Part shown: one piece after another, positions 47,086 to 58,620 of the stretch
Position numbering within the stretch: position 1 is the first letter of the stretch
Layout: each line of letters opens with the position of its first letter
Source of the DNA: Heterobilharzia americana
Lineage: Eukaryota > Platyhelminthes > Trematoda > Strigeidida > Schistosomatidae
Assembly (NCBI GenBank): GCA_944470555.2
Contig: OX104134.1
Span: 16,533,248 to 16,597,247 of the forward strand
Reading direction: 5' to 3'
DNA: 64,000 nucleotides
Program-made: the position numbers and the translations under genes
The notes under the pieces: generated by a model
What the model saw: only the letters and a program-made list of their open reading frames with translations
The model's database searches: none
What the model was told of the DNA's origin: nothing

Positions 47086-47539
47086 CTATGTGTGTGCCAA
47101 CCATTTTTTTTCGAGGCACTATTTTTCTTATTTACCGGCACAAACCCTCGTACACTTTGCCTTTTTATATCAATTTTTATTTACCATGTAATAAAAACTA
47201 AAAAAACGGCGAAGATAAGCGTAAATTTTTCTTTTTCGACACGTTTATATATAAATAATTCCCATTTTTACGCAACGTTTTCGTGGTATTAAAGACTTTT
47301 ATTTATATTCCAGGTGCAACGAGCACTGGACGGAACGTCGAAAGGAACAGATGACCGCGACCGACGTACAATTTCATTTATTGTATTTTATTTATTTAAT
47401 CGCCACGACACCCTAGAATAAGGTTCAGACAACCAGGGGCCACCTCACGCAGTGAGCCCATCGGAGAGTTTTACCAGTGGAGAAACCACTGGGTTTTTAC
47501 TTCCGGCTGGTATCGTCTTAGGGTCCTCACGAACCCACT

Positions 47540-47550
47540 AGGGGGGGAGT
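47540..47550 (+). other. polypurine tract
   Basis: AGGGGGGGAGT lies just upstream of the 3-prime LTR (which starts at 47555) and would prime plus-strand DNA synthesis. Confidence 0.85.
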
Positions 47551-47554
47551 GATC

Positions 47555-47897
47555 TGTAGCGTCATACACTTCCCCAAAATCAATAGCCTAGGGTTTGACG
47601 ACTTCGACATTGATGCTGACCTTGATAGTTTAACTGGACTCGCTAAGCTGAAGGCATCCGGTCAAGCATCCTCGCCATTTGGCACGCTGTCGTGTTACGT
47701 TGCATTGCTCGTATTCGACTCTCTAGCCAGTTAGTTGGAACGCATCGGTATTTTGGCATAACCATCCAAATATACTATTCCATCCGACTACGCTATCGTG
47801 TTCTTCCTTGGTCTCGTATTCGTGGGTATATAACAAGTTCGAATAATTAGTGATTGGTCTTTGCGTCTGTCAAGTTCGCACCAGGACAAATCCTAAA
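47555..47897 (+). repeat. 3-prime LTR
   Basis: 343 bp, apparently identical to the 5-prime LTR. TATATAA is at 47827-47833. Confidence 0.95.
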
Positions 47898-48105
47898 AAA
47901 TAATTCTTGTGCTTTATCTAGATATTTCAAAGGCATTCGACACAGTTGATGAATTGCTGTTAATATGTCAGTTAAATACTGTAGGAATCAGGCATCCACT
48001 ATTGGGATGGATAACATCTTTCCTCAGATATTTCACCGAAGTGGTAAAAGTACTGACACACTTCAAAACCTACACCAATCACCCCTGACGTAAGTTGTGT
48101 ATTGT
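47898..48105 (+). mobile_element. LINE reverse transcriptase, 3-prime half (interrupted)
   Basis: Directly after the LTR element the plus frame reads ILVLYLDISKAFDTVDELLL, then QLNTVGIRHPLLGWITSFLR. This is the palm block with the first catalytic aspartate (YLDxSKAFDxVxH) and the following GIxGxxLxWIxSFL. It continues the LINE at 42240-42651 once the LTR element and one AAAT copy are set aside. Similarity is lost beyond about 48100. Confidence 0.85.
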
Positions 48106-48860
48106 CTGCTTCTCCTAACAGCAGTTTGGTGGGTGGACCCACTGCATTGGAATGCACTGAAGACCTGAAATGGAGTGGGAAGAAAATAATTGGTTTAGAC
48201 TAGAGCATGAGAGGAAATTGAATATTGGAGTCACCATGACAACTGCTAGTACTAATTTAAACTCAAGGTCTTTGTATGAATATTGATGCTATCTGTAAAT
48301 TCACTTCCACAGGATATGGCTCCACCATAAGATGTTCAAACAATCAGACACTGTCCAGTGACATAGATGGAACGTCATGCAGGTTGGTTATATCTTCTTA
48401 GACAAGGTTTCTTATAAATGTATCACTGTTCCAACCAGTTCCCTAAGCCAATATTTCCGTGAGATCTAACGGAAAGTCAAGGATAAAAATTCCACTGAAT
48501 ATTGGACGAAAAACGAGGCATTCTGTAGCATTTTCACAGATTTTCTCTTGCACTGTTTTTGTCCCTATATTTCATTCGGTTTGTCTCGTGTTCATCAAAT
48601 AGGCTTGCATTTTGACCTGACTTACTGACGGTTTCACCCGCACAAGATCGTTTGCATCCTTCTACCTTAGCTCGAGGTGAAACTTTTGGACTTTTGTCAA
48701 AGACTTACAAAGTGAGCTTGAAGTAAATGCTGGCTTGGTTTCCGTTTTATGTTCATTAGTTTTACAACATATGGCCTATCGAAATCTATCTGAATTGTTG
48801 TCTGATTTTAAAACTGCTCTTCAGCATTCTAAAAGTTTATTTTGGTGGCTTTTATTTCAG
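48106..48860. other. spacer or intron upstream of the kinesin-like exons
   Basis: Probably the decayed LINE 3-prime end, then unassigned DNA. Any exon for the first 60-80 residues of the motor must lie here or further upstream. None was recognised. Confidence 0.4.
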
Positions 48861-49265
48861 GTTTCTTGGAATACTGCATTCTGAAACCACGAATCTACAG
48901 ATGTTTGAAAAGCACTTGAAGTCTCTAGTTGCTGCATTTCTTAGTGGATACAACGCATGTATATTATGCTATGGAGAAGCAACTCGGGGCTGAATATGCT
49001 GTTGAGTGGGTCACGCTTAGATGGAGATGGTATTTTAAAGTTGTTAATGTTGGAGATATTCCGTAACATATCTAATGGTAGTGGTCGTTTTATTCATTTA
49101 GTATATGTAGAAGATGAGCTCAGCCTTAACCTACAAAAAGAAGCCTTGTCAGTTCATTCCTTTTTAATAGGAAGTGATGGAATTTTGGATATGGTTAGGG
49201 GCTTTGGCCCCACACTTGACCCTCTGAGAATGATCTTCACCATTAATGAAGGATATCAAATTGAA
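48861..49265 (+). CDS. kinesin-motor-like protein, P-loop exon (one-base frameshift)
   Basis: After a TTTATTTCAG acceptor the first frame reads MFEKHLKSLVAAFLSGYNAC and then ILCYGEA, equal to the kinesin block VFxxxxxPLVxxxLxGYNxxxxAYGQT. At about 48980 the frame breaks. The next frame continues with NSGLNMLLSG, DGILKLLMLEIFRNIS and FIHLVYVEDELSLNL, as kinesins do after the P-loop. The spacing fits the loss of one base. The P-loop reads GEANSGLN where kinesins have GxTxSGKT, so the nucleotide-binding lysine is absent even if the frame is restored. The exon ends at GAA|GTAATA in phase 0. Similarity to the CCDC78 family is an inference. Confidence 0.72.
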
Positions 49266-49489
49266 GTAATAATTTCATAAATATCGATGTTACTTAATTT
49301 ATGAGGTTCTTCAAGAGACTTGCATAGATTCATTTAGAACAGCTGAAAACGTATGTACACAAGTGCTAAAAAAACTACTTCAGCAGGATATGCAAAACAA
49401 ACCAAGACTTTGAAGATATACCAGCTGGTTTCTTCTTTCGTGTTAATCTCAATGTATTTTTTAGTTATTTATTTTTCTAAAACTGACAG

Positions 49490-49680
49490 GGAGAGAAGTT
49501 GCGTGACGGTGCGTCATTTCGAAGCAAATTTACTGTTGTCTGTTTAACTGGATTTGAGCAGCTTTCTCAGGATATGAGAAATGAGACTGAGTTTGGAAAC
49601 AGTGATTTACTTACACTGTACAACCTAACCTTCCTGTTAGCATCTGGGAAGCCAGGAGTTAGAAACCTTCCAAATTACAG
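49490..49680 (+). CDS. kinesin-like protein, following exon
   Basis: A 191-nt exon from an AACTGACAG acceptor to a TACAG|GTAATA donor. It reads in phase with the previous exon: GEKLRDGASFRSKFTVVCLT, then FGNSDLLTLYNLTFLLASGK. It leaves in phase 2. It occupies the central motor region, but the switch I signature (NxxSSRSH) is not recognisable, in keeping with a degenerate motor. Confidence 0.7.
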
Positions 49681-50320
49681 GTAATATTTCTTCGCATGAT
49701 ATCATTGTGTTGCGTTTTAAAGCGTCTAGACCTGTATATATCTGAATTTTTTTCAAGATCTATATGGTGAGAGAAAATGAATTTCAAAATTCATGTTCGT
49801 AGTTACACAAGTTGTTGCAGACTGGTTTGTCTTAAGACTGTAGTTATTGGCTTTATTGTGATGCTGTTGCATTAGGGATACAGTCTAAGTCTGTAGGAGT
49901 AGACTTCAGTTTAGTCTGCTTTAGTTATTGCATCATAGGTTGGTTTGCTGTCATAATTACAACCTTAAAGTTATAAAACAGTATTGGAAGATCAAATTTC
50001 AAGTTACGAAGACAACTGTAGATAAAGTATTCATTTTATAAATGCTTTGGGGCAGAGTGTTGAAGTCTGCAGATAACAGTATACCTTTCCGCTGGTCACT
50101 GAAAGCATTTAAATTCTGAGGGTAAGAGTCAAAATGTTGTTGCCAAAACAACTTTCTGTATTGACCATTTCTAACATACTGACTTGAAATCGTTAATAGT
50201 TGTTTGTATGGTAAGTTCAACATCTGAATGAAAACCTTGGTCTTTCTTTAACATTTTCCAACCTGGGCCTACACAGAAACGCCTGCCAATCTAATTTGAA
50301 AAAAACTTTTCCCACTTCAG

Positions 50321-50400
50321 GGGCCTTTATTGTGTTTTGTGGCAGCAATTTGAAACAGTGGCTCTCTATGAATACATGTCTTCAATATTAACTCAGGAAG
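50321..50400 (+). CDS. kinesin-like protein, small exon
   Basis: 80 nt between CCCACTTCAG and GGAAG|GTGAGCC. It is in phase with the exon at 49490-49680 and encodes GLYCVLWQQFETVALYEYMS then SILTQE. It leaves in phase 1, which does not fit the next recognised exon (phase 2 needed). An unseen short exon or an indel lies between. The intron that follows was invaded by an RTE element. Confidence 0.62.
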
Positions 50401-50449
50401 GTGAGCCACAAGAACTGTCTAAGTTACCAGCTGCAAACAGGGAAATTAT

Positions 50450-52460
50450 CGTGATGCCGTCGCCATCCTTTCATCTTATCTGAACCATTTGAGACGGAAA
50501 GACTGATCCAACCGCCTCCCATGAATATGAACGGTAAAAGGAGCTCAAGCGTAAGTTGACTGAGAAGCTTGTCAAAGAACGCAAGCAGCAGTGGGCGGCA
50601 AAGGGGAGAGTGGTAAAGACAATCATTTAGGTACACTGAAGATACTGTGGAAAGAAGATTGTGGTTAGTAAAAGCATCGGAAGAAATGGTGGGGCCCTGA
50701 TGACAACTGAGGAGAGACGGCCAGAACGCTAACCGGAACACTGATGCGCAGTTCAGCAGAAACGCTTCAGCTGCCAAGCATCTCACCCGAAAATGAACAA
50801 GATGTGGATGTTAGTTGAGACGGTTGTTTTAAACCTAAAAGGACGGTAGGTACCAGTATTCGCTGGCTTGCTGATAGAATATTTTAAAGATGGGGTTAGA
50901 AAGTTTCTCAGTAGAGCTAAATAAAATACTAGCTAGTGCATGAGAAAGAGAGATAGCCCTTACTTTGACTATTTCTGTCTACAAGTCAGGAAAAAAGTCT
51001 TTTTGTGACAACCGTAGGAAATGAGTTTAACTAATACCTTGTCCAAGATTTCTGAGTTCACAGGTACCCGACGCCCAACCGGAGTCCGTAAAGAGCTAAA
51101 TTTAATAAACGGGTAGATTTCAGACCAGGATAAGGGTGGATTGATCAAATCTTCACACATACGCAGACATACCTAACGGCAGCCGAAGTGCCATATTTCT
51201 TGACTTGAAGGCAGCGTTTGATCCTGTCAGCCGTAAGATGTTACTGCAGTGTATGGGTGTAGACGTAGTACCGAGGAAGTACATTGCGCTTACCAATCCC
51301 TGTACTCGAACTCACACAGTCATGTAACAGCCAGTGAAGATTTGCCACCTGAATTGATGACAACTGTGGTATCCACCAGGATTGTCTACTGTTGCAGTGG
51401 GTGTTGCTGATGAGAATGGATATAAGTAGTATACATTGGGAGGCCAGCAGAAATCAAAGGCAATTGCCAGCAATGGGTAAATTTTCTGCCCAGAGAAACG
51501 CAAGAGGTAACGTGGGTAATCAGGTCCAGACAGAAGCTGAAGAGGAAATGAAACACATTGTCCAAATGAATTATTTAGTGGGAAGTGTAAAACATTTCAT
51601 CAGTACTGCACAAGACGTCATAATAAACATTCTGTCCGGCGTCTCAGTCTTTTTCATATCTTACACTGTCATTTCTCCTGTCTACCTTCGTTATAGATGT
51701 ATTAATGGACATAACATTAGGTATTTTTGACTTCTTCGGGGTTGAAGTGTCCCCTGTAGGGCAGGTGGCTAACTTGGAGTCCGACAATGTTGTCCTGTTA
51801 GGCGGATACACTTACAAAATGCAGGGTCCTCTGAAAATCTCCAGTCGAGGTGTGTGTGTTTAGTATGAATTTTGCACCTGTCATGTGTAAGATGATGCTA
51901 CAAGACTGGTCTGCAGAGACTAGTACTGTAAGAAGGGAGATTGTGGTTGTGGAATGCTTTGGACTCTTCACTTATTCAAAAGGTTTCAAAAGTTCAAACC
52001 ATCCGTTTCGTGACAAAATCTCATCTCGAATGCGGAAAGTTCGTTTTTCATTTGTCAGCTTGCATTTTCTATGTTATCGGCTGGCAAGATACCTGTTAAA
52101 GGGCAAGTATAGCGTGGTGCAGTTCACTTTACCCTCTAGTACAGCTATAAGATATGGTGAATGAAAACAAAAATATGAACAGATTATTGGTTTTCGAAAA
52201 CAGATGTCTTCGTAGCATTGCTGGCGTATAATGAAATTCTTATGTCAGCAAAGTGAGAGTTAATTGTAGAGTATTAGAAAAGGCAGATAAGTCAGTAAAC
52301 GAGGTTGTGGACCTTTATAGACGTAGATGGCTCGAACATGTGTTGCATTGGTTGGTTAAGAAACCTGGGATGACAGAGCTGTGTAGTTAGACGTGGACTG
52401 CATGGATTGGTTCCTAAAGACCACAGGGATTGATGGTTGCGGACTACTGGTGACATGGCT
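50450..52460 (+). mobile_element. RTE-type LINE relic in an intron
   Basis: Across shifting plus frames: ISVYKSGKKSFCDNRRK, SAIFLDLKAAFDPVSRKML (first catalytic Asp block near 51212), a decayed YADD region reading ESDNVVLLGG near 51780-51810, FAPVMCKMMLQDWS (51872-51914), KISSRMRKVRFSF, and the C-terminal LxRxRWLxHVLH-like YRRRWLEHVLHW near 52317-52350. The order is that of RTE-type schistosome LINEs. It is dead, and lies in the sense orientation in the kinesin-like gene. Confidence 0.8.
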
Positions 52461-52850
52461 AATAATCTGTTACAACGACACAGATGTATTCGCTCTTTGA
52501 CGTTTTCTGAAGCTTTAATATTTTCCCTAAACTTCATTTTTCAATTCTTTGTCCTTCAATGCAATTATGTCTTCTTTGATATAGTTCCTTCTCTGTGCGT
52601 TTGTTCTTCCCATGTTTCTTTGAAGCCTGACAACCTAAGCTGATGCGATTCTATGCAAAATCTGTTAGCCAGTCATCTCTAATAATTTGATGAGTTTCAG
52701 TGTAATGAAGAAGTCAGCTCAGGTACTATTTTCTGTCTGGGTGGACAACAGGGTGTGTCAGATGGAAGATAATAAACGACACTTAGGACCTGTTTTAAAT
52801 ACTGCTAACTTTTATTATTTTAATCCTTTTTAATAAATCATCATTTTTAG

Positions 52851-53048
52851 GATGTATGTTCAAACTTGCTTACTGTATCCTCAAGATAAGAGCAAACACC
52901 AAGCGCAGTCAAATGTACTGCGATTATGGTTTTCCAAAATAGATTTATCACACAGTCTTATTCAGACATTTGGAAATAAAATAAGACTCACATCATTGTT
53001 AACTTTGGTTAGTTTGTCTATAGATAATCCCTTCGGCAGCAGAAATTA
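52851..53048 (+). CDS. kinesin-like protein, exon with switch II-like region (3-prime end unsure)
   Basis: After TCATTTTTAG the frame reads MYVQTCLLYPQDKSKHQAQS, LWFSKIDLSHSLIQTFGNKI and LLTLVSLSIDNPFGS, up to a TAG at 53047. LWFSKIDLSHS resembles the switch II LVDLAGSE block without the catalytic pattern. The later part fits INKSLLxLxxVI...PYR before SKLT. No good donor was found before the stop; a weak GTTAGT lies at 53009. The end given is the stop codon, not a splice site. Confidence 0.55.
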
Positions 53049-53364
53049 GAAATATTAAAAAAATTTGAAAAAAATATTTTATGACTGTAAGCATGAACGA
53101 GAAAGCGAACGCAACTTACCGACCATTTTCAACGGCTTCCACACATATTACCCATGTTGCAGTGGACAGTAATAGGTGTTCGTTCAGACTTGAATCACTG
53201 AAGCCATGCATGACTTTTAGATATCTCACATTTCAAAAGTTAATGCCTAGATAACTAAGCCAAGATTCGTCATTTGTTAATACTCAGTATTTTTATCATT
53301 AAGTACTTATAAGGTTCTAAAAATCCGCACATTATTTAAATCACCAATCTTTGGTGTCTTTCAG

Positions 53365-53665
53365 CGCTTCTAAGTTGACTAAACTGTTATATGATGAGAT
53401 CGGCGGAAATTGCTACACTAGAATAATTCTTTGTTTATCGTCTAATCCGAATTCTGAAACATACACACTCTTATTGAGGTTCACTTCACAACTTACACAC
53501 ATTACGAATGCTCCAGTTATGAACGATGATTGCGCCTTGCTACTGGCAGCAAAAGCACGAGAAACTCAGCGTTTATTAGAGCAAACTATTTTCGAACAAG
53601 CAGGTGGAATTAGAACGAATTTGGAGCACAATGATAACACTATACAGAATGCTGATCCTCCTTTT
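53365..53665 (+). CDS. kinesin-like protein, SKLT exon (end of motor, neck)
   Basis: A 301-nt exon between TGTCTTTCAG and CCTTTT|GTAAGT. It encodes ASKLTKLLYDEIGGNCYTRI, then ILCLSSNPNSETYTLLLRF, which matches SKLTxLLxDSLGGNxxTxxIxxxSP...ETxxTLxFAxR at the end of kinesin motors. A stretch LLAAKARETQRLLEQTIFEQ with helical, neck-like character follows. It leaves in phase 0. Confidence 0.85.
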
Positions 53666-55581
53666 GTAAGTTAAAGATTTGCTGTTCATTCTGTTTTCCC
53701 GTTTATTATATAAGGTTTTGAGGTGAAAAAGAGTGCTATATACCTCAGGTAATCAATGGTTAATTCTGATAAGAAAAGAAGTCCAAACTTAGTTGAGTTA
53801 TTCCGTTGAATTTCGGAGAAAAAGGAATGGTTTGTTGATGGCAAACTGTAGCATGCTTCGATCCTCACTGTACACCGAACTCTAGGAGATACTATGATAC
53901 ACCCACTGGAATTATCAGCACTGCGCCAAAGGTGGCATAAGAGGTTTTGAAAGTATCTTCAGGAAATTGTAAATGTAAACAAGACAAGTGCAACTTTGAG
54001 AAACTCTATGCATCCAAAATCATAAATAGTTCTGTACAGTGTAGTGGTCAGAAGCATTGTTACGGTGTTAACGTGTCCATGAGTTTTCACGTGGACAATG
54101 TGACCATACACACTAAATAGTAACCTTTTCCTGATCATTACCAGTAGCCATTGAAAAGTATGAGATCTTAGTCATGAAATTTTTGCAGAAAATTATGTAG
54201 GCTATTAAAGAACCTCAAGTATCAACTACGCAATGCCTCTCAAGTTGATTTTCAGCCTCCCTTTTTCATTTATTAAAGTGTAATTTGAAAGAGTATTGAA
54301 GTACCCTACAAATGTCATACAAATAACTTCATATTTCTACATCCTTTGATAGATCTCAAGATAAGCTTTCTGTCACAACGCAATACCTATTCTTGGTGTT
54401 TTTTAGTTGATTGATTAAAATTTATCAAGAACCACATTATCTGTCAAAAAATATGAGAAGATATTTGAGCTACTCATTTTCTTATTTCATGATTTCACGA
54501 GGCTGTTTATGGTAGTGAAAGAAGTTATCCTACTGCTTTGTCGGAAATATGCTCTTATCCACAACCACTTAATCATATTTTCTGAAACCTTTTAGTATCA
54601 GTCGCTTCCCAAAAACCATTTGTGCCCCGTGGTGAAGATATGTTGTTGACATTTAGAATACAGAGTAGGAAAGAGTATATTCGCACATGAATATGATAAC
54701 AGTGTGCTCATTTCTTTGAAACATTCCAATATTTACCTGAAAGTGTGTTACAAAAGATATCCGCTCAGCAAAAACTGAATGCATAAATATCTTGAAGAAA
54801 GCTGTAAGTTATATTCGGATGATTACTTCGAAATAAGATGACTACGAACTACTCATTGATAATTGGTAGTCAGTTGGGGGTTAAGCGATAACCTCAAGGC
54901 AAACAGTTTATTCTGAACTTCAAAAATGAAATAGGAGTTTCTTCTGCTGTTAGCAATATTTTACAATGTTTGCTTCTCCCTCAGCGAATCATTGTAAAGA
55001 TGTTTTTGACTTCTCGTAACTGCCTACACTTTCAGTTAATTAGTATTCTTGGTTATCTGCATCAAGTTGGGTTCATCAACTAACCACATATGCTGAGGGC
55101 TAGACTTCATAACTTCTGTAATTTAGTACTATTTCAGTCGGCTTTTTGTCTTGAGACGACTAAATCGTGAGTGATCAACTTTGTTGAGAAAATAAAATTC
55201 AGTTACTTGAATCTTATGTAATTAAGACAGTATTCACTATTAGCCAATGTTTAACAAACGAATCTAGGCTCTAAATCTGAAGAAAATAAAATGAGTTAAA
55301 TTACATGAATTTCATCAAAACATATGGTTGTTAGTAACCAAAAACAAGTTACTGTTTGATTTACATTATTATTCGACTTTTAATCTTACGGTGGACTTGA
55401 GACTTGAGTTATGCAGTGAAAGTTCCACTTCCTCTCTACTGTGAAATATTCTGCCTGAACAACAGTGAAAATTACTGTCAGACTAACTTTTTCTGCCTAA
55501 AGATATGAGCTACTTGTTATGTTTAAGTAGCTTGCTTTATTTGGAATAAAAATCTCTGTATTCAGTGCCGTTGATTTCTAG
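53666..55581. other. intron of the kinesin-like gene
   Basis: AT-rich. No repeat or RNA gene was recognised. Confidence 0.5.
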
Positions 55582-55767
55582 CTTAGATTAAAGGAACATG
55601 TTCATGAATTATCTGAAAGGCTTGAAAAAACTCAAGTGGAACTTACACATGCCACTGATGAACGAGTGAAATTATCAAAAGCTTGGCTTTTGAGCGAAGA
55701 AGATAGAATGCAAGTAAATGAGAAATTAGCTCAGACGGAGTTAGAATTACAAGAAGTTCTGTTGAAA
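55582..55767 (+). CDS. kinesin-like protein, coiled-coil exon
   Basis: 186 nt, phase 0 at both ends (TTTCTAG acceptor, AAA|GTAAGT donor). It encodes LRLKEHVHELSERLEKTQVE, then ERVKLSKAWLLSEEDRMQVN and a leucine- and glutamate-rich helix to EVLLK. Heptad spacing predicts a coiled coil. ERVKLSKAxL recalls the start of the DUF4472 region of CCDC78-type proteins, which is my reason for suggesting that family. Human CCDC78 is linked to centriole amplification in ciliated cells (known); the role in a fluke is unknown. Further 3-prime exons are expected but were not found before 64000. Confidence 0.8.
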
Positions 55768-56749
55768 GTAAGTTGGGCTATTGTTTGCGAACAGTATTAG
55801 AATCACCTTATATGTTTCGGAAGAAATTTATTATATACTGATTGATACTTAACATTTTTGGTGTTTTTAACATTGAACTTAAAAACCTCATCCAGTTTCT
55901 TTAATAGTCTGCTCCTCCAGGTTGTTCTAACATTTATAAACAAATGGGTTAGCTGGTCACCATCGTGGTAATTATATTGTTATTTTATTTATAGATATGC
56001 AGTATACTGTTATTTTTTCAATGCATTCGTATCCCACCTAAAAACAACTTACCTTTCTAAATGCAGTATCACTCAACTGAACTTTGCATTACAAAGTAAA
56101 CTTTAGGTGTTTCTTTTCTATTGAAATGAACTCACTATGCTCAACACATTTTGTTTCTCAGTTAGTCAATATGAGTAACTTACTGGTTCATAGAATTTCC
56201 TTAGGCAATCTATTTTCTAAAGTTCACATTATTATTGTTGCAACTCCGGATGATTCTTTTCTTCCCGATCGTAATCTGTGTGCAATCTCAAACAATTAGC
56301 AAACCTTATTCCAAAGATGTTCCCGCAGCAGTGAAATATACGTCACTTCTGTGACTAGTAATATTTGTCCAAAGTACGTAATTCTGTTTATTAGCTTCTA
56401 GCACTCAATAAGTAAGTAAGTAAAATAATTCTACCAATTATACTTATCTGAGATTCGTGTTTCCTATCTTTCAGCCGATATTAAAGTTATAGTCTTATGG
56501 TATTTTTAATTATTTCATGATAGATATTTCAAAAATGCCTGGTTATTTGTTCCACTGAATTGTCGAATATACTTGAGTACTTTTCTTTTATCAACAACAT
56601 AACGCAGCCAATATCTCAGTATATGGAAAAATGCATCTCATGTATCACTAACAACTTGTTTAATAACCAAGTAAAACAATTTCAGTCAGACAGGTTAAGA
56701 CTTATTACCTAGATAGAAAAAGTTAAATATATTAAAAAATTTTTATAAG
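55768..56749. other. AT-rich intron or downstream sequence
   Basis: No feature could be supported. Confidence 0.4.
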
Positions 56750-56905
56750 TATCATTTTGAGTATCTGAGATAGCTTTGGTTTGGCAGACTAGTAATGATA
56801 CTAAGTTATGATTGAATGTGAAATGAAAGTCTGGACCACGGCCGGATTCGAACCATCGACCAGCGGGTTTCTGGCAATAGCTCAGTCGATACAGCACCGG
56901 GCACA
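56750..56905 (-). mobile_element. tRNA-derived SINE, family A
   Basis: On the minus strand: a head with GACTGAGCTATTGCCAG, a perfect box B GGTTCGAATCC, the middle CATTTCACATTCAATCATAA, and the tail AGTCTGCCAAACCAAAGC then TATCTCAGATA. This is the best preserved box B of family A in the window. Confidence 0.8.
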
Positions 56906-57529
56906 GTGAAACAGTATGCTTTACTGTTATCCAGTAAATGATACTACTTCACTATGGGAAATATCTAACAGCCGAAGCAATATGAAGTTCTGTACTACCA
57001 TAGTGTACAAGTCTGCTCTTACGTGAATAAGGAGTTTATTAAATACTTCTCATTTACCCGTTTCCTAAAACTGGTGACCTAGCAAGTAATGATCTGGCTT
57101 TTGAAGACAGCTTTGACATGTGATATGGATTTAGGTTGAAAAAGAGTTCATAAAGTCTCTGAGCTGCCGAAACAATATGCCACACCAGTTCAGTTATGCA
57201 TGACACTTTAGACTAACTAGTCTTGTTATAATCCTTGAGAATGGCTTTTCAAATCTCAGATGGAAGTATTTGAAGATGATATCAATGAAAATGATGCATC
57301 CACTGCTTATCTATCTTTTTGTTTTAAACATCCTATCTCTCAGCCAATTATTCTCCCCAGTTTTCCCGTTGCTTTTGTCGATTTTCTCTTTTGTTATGTT
57401 CCTTGTGGTGTAATAACATGAAAATACTGGGTCACTGTATTCTGGTCTGATATTATGCAGCATGTTTTCGAATTTTCGGGTAGCTGAAAATTGTTAATCT
57501 AGCTTTCTGAAGTAGTCTTTTTTCAGGTT

Positions 57530-58620
57530 GATCTTTGTAAAGGTTGGATAAAGTTACCGAAAAGCCAGGGTTATGACAAAACTCATATTAGAGGTCTAAA
57601 GATTCATTTTCCTTAACTTCTTCGGAAATGGCTGATGCGAGAAGGCGTATTCACATAATTTCTTACTTCAGTGAAAGTAGAAAATAGCTGAAGTGCTAAT
57701 GGACTACGAGTTTTTACTGTGATCGTGAGCAGTGTTTCTTGTTGAAAGCGAAATATATAAAGAAACAGTCAGCATTAGGCAGTATCCGACAATTATCTAG
57801 GATTATTGAGGATATTAACAAAAAAAGACGATGAATAATCAAATAGTCATTAAAAAGAATAGGGTCCCGACAACCTATCAAGAAAGGTAGCCAGAACAGT
57901 AAAATGGAAGCAGTACAGAGCAGTTCAGTTTGCCCACACCTAGGCCTTAGTTGTACAGCATTTACTGCTAACCTAATCAGATGTAGACCCTGGTTGTGGC
58001 ACTCTTTTCATAGTTGAATAGGCTGTTCAAAAGCTGAAAATATGCAAATTCGCAGGACATAATGGTCTGCTACTGAAAGATCTTAAGGACGCAGCAAGAT
58101 TATTTTGGGTAGAGTGAAATAAAATTCAGGTGGAATTCGACTGTTTCGATGAAAAGACCGATGATGATATATGTCTAATGTAGCACAAACTCGAAGATCT
58201 AAAGGTTAAAACTAACAAGTTTGCAGAAGAGACAGGGAAGGTGGAGCTTCAGGTGAATGTAGAGAAGACAGGGGTGATTAAGATACCCAACCAAAAACAA
58301 CATCAAGCACCAGCCACCATCAACGAGAGGAATCGAAACGAAGTAGTCTCCTTCATCTATCTGCCTACGCAGTATCCTTTCGACTACGGACGGCGGTGGC
58401 AGCACATATGAGGATGTCAAAACCAGGATCGGAAACACAGGAAGACAGACACACCTTCATTAATCTGAAATCAGTGTGGAGATCTACTGCCCTCCCCTGC
58501 ACTGCACTACACTGCACTCCACTGCCCTCCACTGAACTGCACTGCACTGCACTCAGCACAAAGCCTGAACAACATCGGATTTTCAACACCAATGTCAGTC
58601 AAGTCAGTGCTTCTATGTGA
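57530..58620 (+). mobile_element. RTE-type LINE relic with internal deletion
   Basis: At 58023-58095 AVQKLKICKFAGHNGLLLKD (KxxKAxGxDxLPxE block) and soon after, near 58160-58370, DDICLM-HKLEDLKVKTNKF, then AEETGKVELQVNVEKTGVIK and VVSFIYL (the YADDxxLxS...GLxxNxxKTKxM...xFxYLG blocks). The middle of the RT is missing. The 5-prime part to 57530 is only vaguely similar. Dead copy. Confidence 0.7.

Larger units (their letters stand above)
42652..47897 (+). mobile_element. CsRn1-clade Ty3/gypsy LTR retrotransposon
   Basis: A complete 5,246-bp element: LTR (42652-42994), primer site, gag, overlapping pol, polypurine tract, LTR (47555-47897). The 4-bp target duplication AAAT flanks it (42648-42651 and 47898-47901). 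Diagnostic features of the CsRn1/Kabuki group (trematode and insect elements) are the tRNA-Trp primer site and the CHCC gag knuckle. The schistosome Saci-2/Saci-3 elements belong to this group; which family this is needs an alignment. The LTRs look identical, so insertion was recent. Pol is intact, while gag carries apparent one-base deletions. Confidence 0.95.

Noticed and set aside
56820..56905. Possible functional tRNA gene on the minus strand (good box B)
   Set aside because: The acceptor stem does not close and the family A SINE tail follows directly.
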